A DNA stretch of 64,000 nucleotides from CAVTLG01 sp963735495 (GCA_963735495.1 CAVTLG010000008.1:62001-126000), one strand, 5' to 3'; counted from the stretch's first letter, positions 33,012 to 43,244 are shown. Notes: generated by a model from the letters alone, not told the origin. Program-made: numbers and translations.

Positions 33012-33807
33012 GGCCGGCGAAGTCTTCCTTCAGGTGAATCCCTGAGAGCTTGCGGCTTCTGGACTCGGTGATGAGGAATACGAGTCTGCTGGCTGCCGCG
33101 GCGTAGCTGAGACCTTCGGCGCGAATGTTTGAGATGCAGTTGCGGTCTGCGTCGCTGCGGCCGGGATGTGGGTTCCAGGTGAGATAGACTCCGAGGCTAT
33201 CGGCGGAACTGAGACCGGGGCGCTCGCCAATGAGCACGACGCCCAGGGTGGCTCCCAGCCATTCGCCGATCTCGTCGCCGATGGCGACTCGGCCCTGCTC
33301 GACGATTACGATTGGGGCCAGGTTCGAGATATCGGGGGGCAGCAGGCGGAGCGTTGCTTCGAGCAGATTTGGGGCGTGACGTTGGACTGCGAGAGCGGAG
33401 AGGCCGTCGGCGATGATGAAGGCGATGTCGTGTTGGGGGGATGTCGCGGCAGGGTCACCGGCGACAAGATCGCCGGCGCCACCGGTGGTGACGTGACGCT
33501 GAGCGCCGAAGCGCTGGCCCCACGCATTCAGGAGATCGCGGGATTCGGGACTTAACTTGCGGCCGAGATCGGGGCGGTGGAGATAAGTAGTGCGGTCCGG
33601 AGCGGCGCTTCGGACAAAGAGCAAATCATGTCCGATGTCCTTGAGGTCCAGCGTGAGCTGCGCTGTGTCGAGTGCGGAGTGCACCGCCTGCCGGGCGCGA
33701 GCATGAGCGAGTTGAAGATTGAGGAGTTCGCTGGTTGGCAGGCTGTTTCCGGTGCGCGCCAGCCCGACTCGTGCCGATGTAAAGTCGCTCAGGCGCGGGA
33801 TATTCAT
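32941..33807 (-). CDS. eutC: Ethanolamine ammonia-lyase small subunit, with repeat-derived insert
   Basis: Light chain of the adenosylcobalamin enzyme that splits ethanolamine to acetaldehyde and ammonia. The 288-residue protein has the family blocks RVGLARTGNSLPTSELLNLQ, LHRPDLGRKLSPESRDLL (about 76-93), FIIADGLSALAVQRHA (130-145), GDEIGEWLGATLGVVLIGER and SDADRNCISNIRAEGLSY. Between RPDLGRKL and IADGLS, where E. coli EutC has only about a dozen residues, this protein has about 26 extra (101-126, containing TTGGAGDLVAGDPAATS). They are encoded by an in-frame copy of interspersed repeat type B. The start overlaps the eutB stop (ATGA). Confidence 0.93.
   Translation of the reverse strand: MNIPRLSDFTSARVGLARTGNSLPTSELLNLQLAHARARQAVHSALDTAQLTLDLKDIGHDLLFVRSAAPDRTTYLHRPDLGRKLSPESRDLLNAWGQRFGAQRHVTTGGAGDLVAGDPAATSPQHDIAFIIADGLSALAVQRHAPNLLEATLRLLPPDISNLAPIVIVEQGRVAIGDEIGEWLGATLGVVLIGERPGLSSADSLGVYLTWNPHPGRSDADRNCISNIRAEGLSYAAAASRLVFLITESRSRKLSGIHLKEDFAGLTTAESRSGLHTPSPHTETNRIP
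33446..33493. repeat. Interspersed repeat type B, copy 4, inside eutC
   Basis: gcagggtcaccggcgacaag followed by atcgccggcgccaccggtgg. Compared with 27836-27885 it matches at nearly every position (gcagggtcaccggcgacaag is identical). It lies within the eutC reading frame and keeps it open. Residual similarity to the type A unit (gccgaag...gccccacgc) continues to about 33525. Confidence 0.8.
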
Positions 33808-35159
33808 GGGGCCAGTAACGAGAGGGCGCCGGGCAATTCCGCTTTACGGCTTTGCATCCAGGCTTCGAACTCGGGGGCGGGTTTGAGGTTCAGGATTCGA
33901 CGAAGATAGAGGGCGTCGTGGAACGAGGTGCTCTGGTAATTGAGCATGATGTCGTCGCCGCCGGGCACACCCATAATGTAATTCACGCCGGCCGCGCCCA
34001 GGAGCGTCAGGGTGGCATCCATATCATCCGGATCCGCTTCGGCGTGGTTGGTGTAGCAGACGTCGCATCCCATGGGCAGGCCGAGCAGCTTGCCGCAGAA
34101 GTGATCTTCCAAAGCGGCGCGCAGGATCTGCTTGCCGTCATACAGATACTCGGGACCGATGAATCCAACTACCGTGTTGACCAGCAGTGGGTCGAGGTGG
34201 CGGGCGACCGCGTATGCCCGCGCTTCGCATGTCTGCTGATCGACGCCGTGGTGCGCCCCGGCGGAAAGGGCGCTGCCCTGGCCCGTTTCGAAATACATCA
34301 CGTTATTGCCGAGAGTGCCGCGCTTCAGTGCGAGCGCCTGATCGCGGGCCTCGCGCAGGAGAGCAAGGTCGATGCCGAAGGAACGATTCGCGCCCTCGGT
34401 GCCGGCAATCGACTGGAAGACGAGATCGAGAGGCGCGCCATGACGCATGGCGTCCATCTGCGTAGTGACGTGGGCGAGGACGCAGGTTTGCGTGGGGATG
34501 TCGAAGGTTGTCCGTATGCGGTCGAGCATGCGTGTCAGGGTTACGACCGAGGCGACGTTATCTGAAACCGGGTTCACTCCAATGACCGCATCGCCGCTGC
34601 CGTAGGTGAGGCCGTCGATCACGCTTGCCGCAATGCCCACGGGATCATCCGTCGGGTGGTTCGGTTGCAGGCGGGTGGAGAGGCGTCCGGGAAGCCCAAG
34701 CGTGTTGCGGAATCGCGTGACGACCCGGATTCTGGCGGCTACGGTGACGAGATCCTGCAGCCGCATAATCTTGGATACAGCCGCAGCCATTTCGGGCGTG
34801 ACGCCTGGCGCGATGGCGGCGAGCAGGTCCGGGTGCGCGTCGTCGCCGAGCAGCCAGTCGCGAAAATCGCCGACGCACATGCCCGCGATGGGAGCGAACG
34901 CCTCGGCATCGTGCTCGTCGATAATTAACCGAGTTACGTCGTCGTCCTCGTATGGAATGACAGTTTCAGAGAGAAATGTCTTGAGCGGCAAATCGGCGAG
35001 CGCGAACTGCGCGGCAACGCGTTCCTCCGGGCCTGAGGCAGCGATACCGGCCAGTTCATCGCCGGCGCGCGCGGGCGAGGCCTTACTCATCAGGGTTTGC
35101 AGGTCTTCGAAGCGATAGACGGTCTGACCGATGTTTTGCCGCGAATTAATACCAGTCAT
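33804..35159 (-). CDS. eutB: Ethanolamine ammonia-lyase large subunit
   Basis: A 451-residue TIM-barrel heavy chain, full length for the family. Recognisable blocks: KASPARAGDELAGIAASGPE near the N-terminus, LPGRLSTRLQPNHPTDDP, DGLTYGSGDAVIGVNPVSDN (substrate/cofactor region), FQSIAGTEGANRSFGIDLAL, NVMYFETGQGSALSAGAHHG with QTCEARAYAVAR, and the C-terminal GVNYIMGVPGGDDIMLNYQS. It starts at ATG 35159, 92 bp from the divergent histidine-kinase gene. No eutA reactivase, EutH, EutR or shell genes are present, so this is a minimal catabolic unit supplying ammonia or acetaldehyde. Confidence 0.96.
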   Translation of the reverse strand: MTGINSRQNIGQTVYRFEDLQTLMSKASPARAGDELAGIAASGPEERVAAQFALADLPLKTFLSETVIPYEDDDVTRLIIDEHDAEAFAPIAGMCVGDFRDWLLGDDAHPDLLAAIAPGVTPEMAAAVSKIMRLQDLVTVAARIRVVTRFRNTLGLPGRLSTRLQPNHPTDDPVGIAASVIDGLTYGSGDAVIGVNPVSDNVASVVTLTRMLDRIRTTFDIPTQTCVLAHVTTQMDAMRHGAPLDLVFQSIAGTEGANRSFGIDLALLREARDQALALKRGTLGNNVMYFETGQGSALSAGAHHGVDQQTCEARAYAVARHLDPLLVNTVVGFIGPEYLYDGKQILRAALEDHFCGKLLGLPMGCDVCYTNHAEADPDDMDATLTLLGAAGVNYIMGVPGGDDIMLNYQSTSFHDALYLRRILNLKPAPEFEAWMQSRKAELPGALSLLAP

Positions 35160-35251
35160 TAGAACCCTGAGGCAGCGGAAATAAGATCGAGATTAGCGAA
35201 AATTGGATTCAAATTCCGGCATACTTAAGCTTAGTATCGGGTGGTGGTTTT

Positions 35252-37816
35252 ATGTACTCTCCCAGGACGAGTTCGTGGCTTCGCCTGGACGAAGAAACGC
35301 GCCGACGGCTGCTGGACCGCGCGATCAGGGAACTCGCGCGACGATCGTTTACCGGCTCGATGATTTATTTTGGCACCATCGCGGCGGTGCCTTTCGCTTC
35401 ACCGGTGCTGCGCGAACATCCGATGTTCACGATTCTGGCGCTGGCTTCCACGTTCGCCGCGGGACTGACGCGCATCGCAGCAGCCAGGCATTTGATGCGA
35501 ACACCGTCGCCCGAAGGATTCTGGGTCCGGACGTTCGAGACCGCAGTGCTGGCAACCGTGGCGCCGTGGGGGGCATTCTGTGCGCTGACGCTCTTCCTTT
35601 ATGGAGACGCATGGCCGTCGATTTATCTGCTGATCGCGGGCGCCGCGCTGTCGGGGGGCGCGATTACCGCACTCGCTCCACACCTTTGGCTGGGCACGTG
35701 GGCGCTGTTGTTGCTTATTTTGCCCTCGGGGATTTGTGGATTTTTGCTGGGGACAGCCGGATCGAGGGTTCTGGCGGTATCGGCTTGCGTATATCTGGCG
35801 TACCTGCTGGCTCAGCTCAGTCTGACTTCGAAAGCCTACTGGAAGGCTGCGACCACTCCTGCGCTGGATGCTATGCTCTCGCGGCGAGCGGCTTCGTGGA
35901 GCGAGGGCAGATTTCAGACGCTCTTCGAGGACGCGCCCAGCGGAATCTATCTTGCGTCGCGCGACGGGAAGCTCGAAATGGCGAATGGCGCACTCGCCCA
36001 GATGCTCGGGTATTCCGGGGCGGACCAGGTCGCCGGGCGCAATCTGAAAACGTTTTCTCCCGACAGCGATCTCGAACTGATGGCCGCCGCAATTGAAGAG
36101 CGTGGATCCGTTACCGGCTGGGAATCGGACTGGCGCCGGAGCGATGGAACTCAGATCCGGGTGCGTGAAAGCGTACGTGCTGTGCACAGCGGCGCGGACT
36201 CCCCGTTTTCTCTGCTTGGCATTGTCGAGGATGTCACGGAACGCTTCGCCGCGGATCAGGCGCGGCGGCAACTCGTCGAAATTCTGGAGAGCACCAGCGA
36301 TCTGGTGGAACGAATCGCCGCGACGGGAGAGACTTTGTATTTGAATCGCGCCAGCCGGAAGCTATTGAACGCAACGAAAGAGCGGGAGGATCGCGACGTT
36401 GGCGGGCGCGCGTCTCCGGAATCCGTGTGGAATCGGGCGGGCGACGAGGAGTTAAGGCGCGATCGTCTGAGATCCGCCGATGAAGAGGGGATCTGGCAGG
36501 GCGAGTCGTGGCTGCATGGGGCGGACGGCAAACCAATTCCGGTCTCGCAGGTGATTATTTCGCACCGGTCGAGCGATGGCTCCACGAATTCCTATTCGAT
36601 CATTTCGCGCGACATATCGGCGATGCGCGAGGCGCAGGAGGCACTACGAGAAACCGGCGAGCAGCTGTTTCAGGCGCAGAGGCTGGAAAGCCTGGGCCGG
36701 CTTGCGGGTGGTATCGCGCACGACTTCAACAATCTGCTGACGGTTATTATGGGGCACGCGTCCGTTCTGGAACCGGCGATGCAGGACACCCGGTATCGGG
36801 AGGGGATTGCCGCGATTTCCAGCGCATCGGCCCGTGCGGCTGACCTGACGAGGCAATTGCTGGCGTTTGGACGGAAGCAGGTACTGTCGAGGGGCATCGT
36901 CGACGTAAAGGAGGTTGTCCGAGGCGCGGAGAGGCTCTTGCGAAGGCTTATCGGCGCGCGCATCGAACTGATCCTCAGGTTGACTGAAGAGCCGCAAACC
37001 GTAATCTCGGACGCCGCGCAACTGGAACAGGTGCTGGTCAATCTGATCCTGAACGCGCGCGACGCGATGCCACGCGGGGGACTCGCAACGATCGAAACCT
37101 CAATCGTGCCGGGCGATGAAGAGTCCGAGAACGGAACCTCGGCGCGAGAATATGTGCGGATCTCCGTATCGGATACGGGTATCGGGATGGACGAACATAC
37201 GATGACTCGCGTGTTCGAGCCGTTCTTCACTACAAAAGGCTCGGGCAACGGCACCGGCCTGGGTTTGGCTACCGCTCACGGATTCATCAGGCAGAGCGGG
37301 GGAAGTATCACGGTATCGAGCAGACCTGGCGTGGGGAGTACCTTCGTCATCCTGCTTCCGCGAAGCACGGCCGCAGTAGCGGAAGAGTCCGATGAAGAGG
37401 AGCTTTCCGATGCCGGACATGACGAGCGCGTTCTCGTGGTGGACGACGAACCGGCAGTTCGGGGCCTTTTGCGTCAGACGCTCGCCGGTCGGGGGTACCT
37501 GGTGACGGAGGCGCGAGATGCGGAGGAAGCGCTCGCGCTGGCTCTGGCTTCCGAGGAGGAGTTCGATCTGCTCATAACCGACGTTGTCATGCCGGGATTG
37601 ACGGGGCCGCAGCTTGCCCGGCATCTGACGGAGATGTTTCCCCGTTTAGCGGTGCTGTTCATTTCCGGATATCCGGGAGAGACCCGCTCGGAACGCGCCG
37701 CGTTCGGCGCGCGTGCCGGGTATCTGCCGAAACCCTTCACCGCGGAAATGCTTCTGCGGTATGCGCGGCGGCAGCTTGAGCGAGGCCGGGAGCGAACGCG
37801 GCATGCGGGCCAGTGA
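35252..37816 (+). CDS. Membrane hybrid histidine kinase with PAS domains and receiver
   Basis: An 854-residue sensor. About six hydrophobic helices fill residues 30-200. PAS 1 is at about 220-340 (FQTLFEDAPSGIYLASRDGK, with a PAC tail FSLLGIVEDVTERFA) and PAS 2 at about 345-465. The dimerisation/phosphoacceptor block GGIAHDFNNLLTVIMGH has His490. The ATPase has N-box NLILNARDAMP (about 596), G1 DTGIGMD, F-box FEPFFTTKGSG and G2 GTGLGLA. The receiver at about 726-845 has VLVVDDEPAV, phospho-Asp about 777 in LITDVVMPG, and the KPF lysine. HDFNN kinases are typical of the NtrB-like HPK4 group. No response-regulator gene is adjacent. The 3' end overlaps the convergent GT39 gene by 80 bp. Confidence 0.93.
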   Translation: MYSPRTSSWLRLDEETRRRLLDRAIRELARRSFTGSMIYFGTIAAVPFASPVLREHPMFTILALASTFAAGLTRIAAARHLMRTPSPEGFWVRTFETAVLATVAPWGAFCALTLFLYGDAWPSIYLLIAGAALSGGAITALAPHLWLGTWALLLLILPSGICGFLLGTAGSRVLAVSACVYLAYLLAQLSLTSKAYWKAATTPALDAMLSRRAASWSEGRFQTLFEDAPSGIYLASRDGKLEMANGALAQMLGYSGADQVAGRNLKTFSPDSDLELMAAAIEERGSVTGWESDWRRSDGTQIRVRESVRAVHSGADSPFSLLGIVEDVTERFAADQARRQLVEILESTSDLVERIAATGETLYLNRASRKLLNATKEREDRDVGGRASPESVWNRAGDEELRRDRLRSADEEGIWQGESWLHGADGKPIPVSQVIISHRSSDGSTNSYSIISRDISAMREAQEALRETGEQLFQAQRLESLGRLAGGIAHDFNNLLTVIMGHASVLEPAMQDTRYREGIAAISSASARAADLTRQLLAFGRKQVLSRGIVDVKEVVRGAERLLRRLIGARIELILRLTEEPQTVISDAAQLEQVLVNLILNARDAMPRGGLATIETSIVPGDEESENGTSAREYVRISVSDTGIGMDEHTMTRVFEPFFTTKGSGNGTGLGLATAHGFIRQSGGSITVSSRPGVGSTFVILLPRSTAAVAEESDEEELSDAGHDERVLVVDDEPAVRGLLRQTLAGRGYLVTEARDAEEALALALASEEEFDLLITDVVMPGLTGPQLARHLTEMFPRLAVLFISGYPGETRSERAAFGARAGYLPKPFTAEMLLRYARRQLERGRERTRHAGQ

Positions 37817-39347
37817 GACGCGGCATGCGGGCCAGTGAAAAGATACAGAAGATCTGAGTGCCCTCGCGATCCCGAACAGATTCGGGATTGATCCGGGCGA
37901 GCCCCGCTGCGTTTGCGGCGACATCGAAACGGCGTATGCGGTCCTGATCCAGGACATAACCCGGACAGTGGCCGACGTACAGGACTCCTTCGGAGGGAGT
38001 GCCGGGGTCCGCAGGAATTATCGCGCCCGCGGACTCGACGCGGAGATTATCTTCGATACCCCAATCGAGAAAAGCCGCCGGCATTCCCTTTGAGCGGATG
38101 GTGCTGGACAGGTGCGGGAGAGCATCGGTCCAGAAGACGCTGAATCCGTTATCACGCGCGGCCACGTAGTAGTTTCGAATCAGCCAGGCATTGGAACCGA
38201 CGATCAGCAGAACGACGCCGACCGCCAGCGCGGCGAAGCGCGGCCGCAGTTGCGCGACTGCCACGGCGGTCCCGGCCACGATGAAATGGGGACCAGGGTA
38301 CAGCAACATGGTGTGATGCGGCCCTGAGCCCGCGTCCCGGAGCACAAACATGAAGAGCGCCGAAATGAGGAAGGCAAGCCATGCAAAGGTCAGCGAGCGG
38401 AAGAGCGTGGAGCGGCGGAGAAATGGCAGCGCCAGCAGAGATAACAGGAGGGCTGCCAATAGACCACTACCCGGGCCGAGACGCGAGTCTTTGTACCAAC
38501 GTTCGACGATGACCGGCAGCGACGTGCCCCGAAGATCGAGCTTTTCGTCCGGCGCGCTCCTGAACATGTAGTGCTCAAGGACGCGTCCGTCCAGAGTTCG
38601 CTGAAGGATCAGAAGTTTCTCGGCGCCAGGCGATGCTTCGAGATGCGAGGCGGCGACAAGTGTCGCGCCGGAACTCTCAATGTTGAAGAGAAGCAATGGC
38701 GAGATGCCGGCGACGAATGACCCCGCGACTATCAGGAATTCGCGTCCGGGGATCTCACGTAACCTCCGGGAGTAACAGACGAGACCGGCGATCGCTATCC
38801 CAGCCAATGGAAATATGAAGGCGGTCTTGTTCCAGAGCGATAATCCGGCTATCAGACTCGCGGCGGCCAGCCATGCCACCTTGCGTGAAACCAGGAACCG
38901 CTGCCCAAGTGCAAGCATGGCGACTGACGCGAGTATTAGAAGCGCCACGGGGCCCCAGTCAAAAACATTCGTAAGGATGAAACAAGCATCCGATGCCAGG
39001 AGTGACGATGCGAGGATCGCGGCAAGGGGTCCCGCGACGCGCCGGACGAGGGCGGTGAAGACCAGTAAAGTAGCGCCGCTTACCAGGCAGACCGGAAGCC
39101 GAACAGACCAGACGCCTGGAGACCAGATGCTGAAGATGGGCCAGTATAGCCAGGACTTCAGCGAGCCCACATAGTCCATCAGCATGAGGGGAGCGGCGTT
39201 GCCTTGAAGGAACGGCTTGAGAAAGAGTACTTCGTCCTGCTGCAAGCCCGGCAGGGGGAGGAAGATCAATTCAACGACCAACAAGGCCGCGGCGCAAGAG
39301 AGAGCCGCGGGCCAGAACCACGCCGGCGCCCGATTATCTTCGGGCAT
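37737..39347 (-). CDS. Polytopic membrane glycosyltransferase of the GT39/GT-C type
   Basis: A 536-residue protein with about 11 hydrophobic helices. After the first (about 10-30) comes the extracytoplasmic loop LPLPGLQQDEVLFLKPFLQG carrying the Asp-Glu pair that marks the catalytic acidic motif of GT-C/GT39 (PMT, ArnT) enzymes. The C-terminal soluble part (from about 420: FWTDALPHLSSTIRSKGMP onward) is periplasmic and family-specific. Such enzymes transfer sugars from polyprenyl phosphates to protein or lipid. The start ATG 39347 overlaps the upstream glycosyltransferase stop by 14 bp, so the two are coupled. The acceptor is unknown. Confidence 0.75.
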   Translation of the reverse strand: MPEDNRAPAWFWPAALSCAAALLVVELIFLPLPGLQQDEVLFLKPFLQGNAAPLMLMDYVGSLKSWLYWPIFSIWSPGVWSVRLPVCLVSGATLLVFTALVRRVAGPLAAILASSLLASDACFILTNVFDWGPVALLILASVAMLALGQRFLVSRKVAWLAAASLIAGLSLWNKTAFIFPLAGIAIAGLVCYSRRLREIPGREFLIVAGSFVAGISPLLLFNIESSGATLVAASHLEASPGAEKLLILQRTLDGRVLEHYMFRSAPDEKLDLRGTSLPVIVERWYKDSRLGPGSGLLAALLLSLLALPFLRRSTLFRSLTFAWLAFLISALFMFVLRDAGSGPHHTMLLYPGPHFIVAGTAVAVAQLRPRFAALAVGVVLLIVGSNAWLIRNYYVAARDNGFSVFWTDALPHLSSTIRSKGMPAAFLDWGIEDNLRVESAGAIIPADPGTPSEGVLYVGHCPGYVLDQDRIRRFDVAANAAGLARINPESVRDREGTQIFCIFSLARMPRLTGPHAAFAPGLAQAAAAHTAEAFPR

Positions 39348-40494
39348 CGCCGAGTTCTTCGTAGAGCCGAAGAACTTCCTGCGCAGTTCGCGCCCAACTG
39401 AAGCTGGCGGCCTGTTTGCGGCCCTTGACGATGAGATCGGCGCGCAACTCGTCGTCAAGGAGCACTTCGCAAATGCCGCGGGCTATATCGAACACGTTGT
39501 CGGGACTGACCAGCATGGCCGCGCCCCCAACTACTTCGGGCAGGGAACTGACGGAGGAGGCGATCACCGGCGTTCCCGAAGCCATGGCCTCAAGAGGGGG
39601 CAGGCCGAAGCCCTCATAGAGGGACGGGAAAACAAATGCGACCGCCAGCTCATGAAACATGCGGAGCGTATCAAGCGGAAGAAAGCCGAGAAAACGAACG
39701 TAGTGCTCGACACGGCTGTGCATTACGGCCCGCCGCACGTCCGGATGACGCGAAATTTCGTCACCGATGATGATCAGGCGCAAGTCGCGATATCTTGGAT
39801 CATTCTCGACGCCGGTGCGCACGACCGCGAAAGCTTCGATCAGCCGCGGAATGTTTTTCTGCGGCCGGATGGAGCCTGCGTAAAGCAGAAAGGGATAGCG
39901 AATCTGGTAGCGCTCGAGTATTCGCTGGCGTTCGCGCGCCGTGGAATCGGCCGCGCCGTGCACCTCCCCCGGAAGCCCGCAGCGGTGGAAAGACGGGTCG
40001 GGCGCGCTATAGATCAGCCGGATCCGGCTGGCCGCGCCGGGTACCAGATTCATTACGTCGCGCCGCGTGGCGCCGGAAACGGCGATGATGCCATCGGCGC
40101 GCTCGAGGCCGCGGCGAAAGCGGAATGCGCGCGCGGCATGGAGAAATCCGGATGCGTCGTCGTAGTAGATGCTGCTGAGATCGTGAATCGTAACCGCGTA
40201 AGGTTTGGCGAGGAGCAGGGGAACCCGATGAAAAGGTATATGGGTGACATCCGCGCGCAGATCTTTGATGAGACGGGGAAGATCGAAATGATCCATCCGC
40301 GACGAATCCCGGCGGTCATACGCGACCGTCTCGAAGGCGGGCGGCAGGTCCGCAAAAAACGGACGGTCTTCAGGCGGACAGATCAGCTTGTAGGTGTGCT
40401 CAGTGTCCGCCGCGGCGAGCGCCTGGAGCAGATTGCGGATGTAGGTGCCAACCCCGAAGTCGCGAATCCGGCGAACGTCGATTGCTATTTTCAC
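39334..40494 (-). CDS. GT4 family glycosyltransferase
   Basis: A 386-residue cytoplasmic, retaining GT-B enzyme. N-terminal Rossmann start KIAIDVRRIRDFGVGTYIRN, donor-site start FLLYAGSIRPQKNIPRLIEA (about 190-209), FLGFLPLDTLRMFHELAVAF, and the C-terminal EGFGLPPLEAMASGTPVIAS (E-x7-E motif that holds the nucleotide ribose/phosphate). It overlaps the membrane GT39 gene and follows glyA by 12 bp on the same strand. Sugar donor and acceptor are not predictable. It closely resembles in layout the foreign-looking GT4 genes at 60.4-63.9 kb but differs in codon use. Confidence 0.93.
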   Translation of the reverse strand: MKIAIDVRRIRDFGVGTYIRNLLQALAAADTEHTYKLICPPEDRPFFADLPPAFETVAYDRRDSSRMDHFDLPRLIKDLRADVTHIPFHRVPLLLAKPYAVTIHDLSSIYYDDASGFLHAARAFRFRRGLERADGIIAVSGATRRDVMNLVPGAASRIRLIYSAPDPSFHRCGLPGEVHGAADSTARERQRILERYQIRYPFLLYAGSIRPQKNIPRLIEAFAVVRTGVENDPRYRDLRLIIIGDEISRHPDVRRAVMHSRVEHYVRFLGFLPLDTLRMFHELAVAFVFPSLYEGFGLPPLEAMASGTPVIASSVSSLPEVVGGAAMLVSPDNVFDIARGICEVLLDDELRADLIVKGRKQAASFSWARTAQEVLRLYEELGDARR

Positions 40495-40506
40495 ATCGGG
40501 CGATCT

Positions 40507-41790
<1,284 letters not shown>

Positions 41791-41858
41791 GAATATGCCA
41801 GATTTTAACATTCTCAGGAGTGAAGAGAGCCGTGGTGGGAGCCGAGGTACGTGCCTGT

Positions 41859-42274
41859 TCAGGAATCCCCAAAAAGGGTTCGGAATCCTTCCTGTTCAAA
41901 ATGCCGGTCGTTCGTAAGGGCTTGCGTGAGGCCTTCGCGCGCATGGTTTGCATTGAAACACAATTCGTGGGGTTGTATCCCTTGTCAGGACGGGCGCTAT
42001 AAAGAGTCAGACCATCGAGGAAGGAATCCCGGCTCTGCGGAATAATACGAACTCCGGACCTGTCGATCAGCCCCGCAACATTCTTACTAGCCCAGTCCCG
42101 GATTGCGGGTTTCGCGCTGGCAAAGAACGTTAGATACTCCGAAAGTACCTCGTCTGTCGTGACGATACGCTCCGGTTGAAACGAACGGCTGAGTTCCAGA
42201 GCGCGCGGGTGGGCGGGGTCCACGATATTGGTCAGGGCGGCCCAGTAAAACGTGTCGGCGAAAACGGCTTTCAA
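41859..42274 (-). pseudogene. PIN-domain (VapC-like) toxin, one-base frameshift
   Basis: ATG 42274 opens a PIN domain: Asp7 in VFADTFYWAAL, acidic DEVLSEYL (about 41-48) and Asp97 in RPDKGY are metal-binding residues. After CVSMQTMR the frame drifts into 60 basic residues ending beyond the toxin. One base over, the expected PIN end appears: EGLTQALTNDRHFEQEGFRT then LFGDS and a stop at 41859, supplying the fourth acidic residue (NDRHF). One missing base in the run cgcgcg at about 41944 explains it. The toxin is thus probably inactive or carries a replaced tail. The antitoxin gene overlaps its start by 4 bp and is intact. Confidence 0.85.
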
Positions 42275-42561
42275 CTCGTTCTCTTGGGTACGCCGTAAAC
42301 GTAGTGATCGATCTGGCTGAGCCCGTCCTTCGGCAAACTTTCAAAGTCCTCGGGAGGAACGTTCTTCATGTTTTCGACGATCATTTCCCAAACAGGCTGG
42401 CCAGGCCGACTGGCTGCGCCTTGCTCCGCCGAGGGCGCCGTCTGACCGCTCGAATACTGTTTTTCGACCAAAGCCTCAAGATAGTCAGCGACTGACACAC
42501 CAGACGCCGCCGCAAGGGCGGCCAGTCTTGCTTCGGTTTCCGGGCGGAGATGGAGACTCAT
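42271..42561 (-). CDS. Antitoxin partner of the PIN toxin
   Basis: A 96-residue protein with an N-terminal ribbon-helix-helix (about 1-35: LHLRPETEARLAALAAASGV followed by SVADYLEALVEKQY), then a flexible Gln/Ser/Pro linker and a C-terminal acidic/aromatic segment (VWEMIVENMKNVPPEDFESL) typical of the toxin-binding tail of CopG-type VapB antitoxins. It overlaps the toxin start (ATGA). It is intact even though its toxin is frameshifted, a common end state of chromosomal modules. Confidence 0.8.
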   Translation of the reverse strand: MSLHLRPETEARLAALAAASGVSVADYLEALVEKQYSSGQTAPSAEQGAASRPGQPVWEMIVENMKNVPPEDFESLPKDGLSQIDHYVYGVPKRTS

Positions 42562-42650
42562 GGCCTATTCCTTTTCTCCGTTTCAGGGGCCTTCGAGGGC
42601 TGTCCTCTATATGGTGGCACAGCGCAAAGTTGCCGCGGGCGCCGCGCTCT

Positions 42651-43205
42651 TCAGGCATTCGCCGCAACGGCCAGTTTCGCTGCGCTGATCGCCTGCCCCA
42701 CATGCCGCTGGCCATGTTCGGCGATGTGGATCGCGACGCTGATGGCGGTGGTCTGGAAACGCTTACGGCCGATTTCCCGGATCTCCCCGAATTTTTCGGG
42801 CGTCAATGTCTGAACAAGTTCTTCGTAGCGGGCCAGCGAATGTCGTAGGGCTCCGATCAATTCAACGGCGGACGCGCTGCCGCGGCCCTCCTCTTTAATC
42901 GCAGCGAGTTGTTCGGGACTGAGCTGCCGGCCCTCAAGATAGGTGCAGAGCCTTTCGGTGCTGCCTGCCAGGTGCCGAACGTGAAAACCCGCCGAAGTCA
43001 TGCCATGCGGCCTCGCCCACAGCTGATCAATTGTCAGCGGGCCGATAGCCCGATCGATGTCTTCCCAAATGTGCTCGGCGGCCCGCAGAAGATGCCCGAT
43101 GACTGGATGGATGCCGGGAACAATGCCACGCATCCAGGGTTCAATCTCAGGCTCGACAGAAGCCCCCGGCTGGATAACAGGTTTGATCATATTCGCCGGT
43201 TTCAT
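42651..43205 (-). CDS. DinB-superfamily protein
   Basis: A 184-residue four-helix-bundle protein. The three metal-binding His positions of DinB proteins can be seen in HPVIGHLLRAAEHIWEDI (about 33-50), AGFHVRHLAGSTERL (about 72-86) and HIAEHGQRHVGQAI (about 160-173). Most characterised relatives are thiol-dependent transferases or have no known activity. The start is ATG 43205; further in-frame codons upstream to 43262 overlap the divergent hydrolase gene and are not needed. It is a lone gene. Confidence 0.85.
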   Translation of the reverse strand: MKPANMIKPVIQPGASVEPEIEPWMRGIVPGIHPVIGHLLRAAEHIWEDIDRAIGPLTIDQLWARPHGMTSAGFHVRHLAGSTERLCTYLEGRQLSPEQLAAIKEEGRGSASAVELIGALRHSLARYEELVQTLTPEKFGEIREIGRKRFQTTAISVAIHIAEHGQRHVGQAISAAKLAVAANA

Positions 43206-43244
43206 CTTAACCGCGGGCTCGCGCTGGCATAAACTGGGCAGTGC

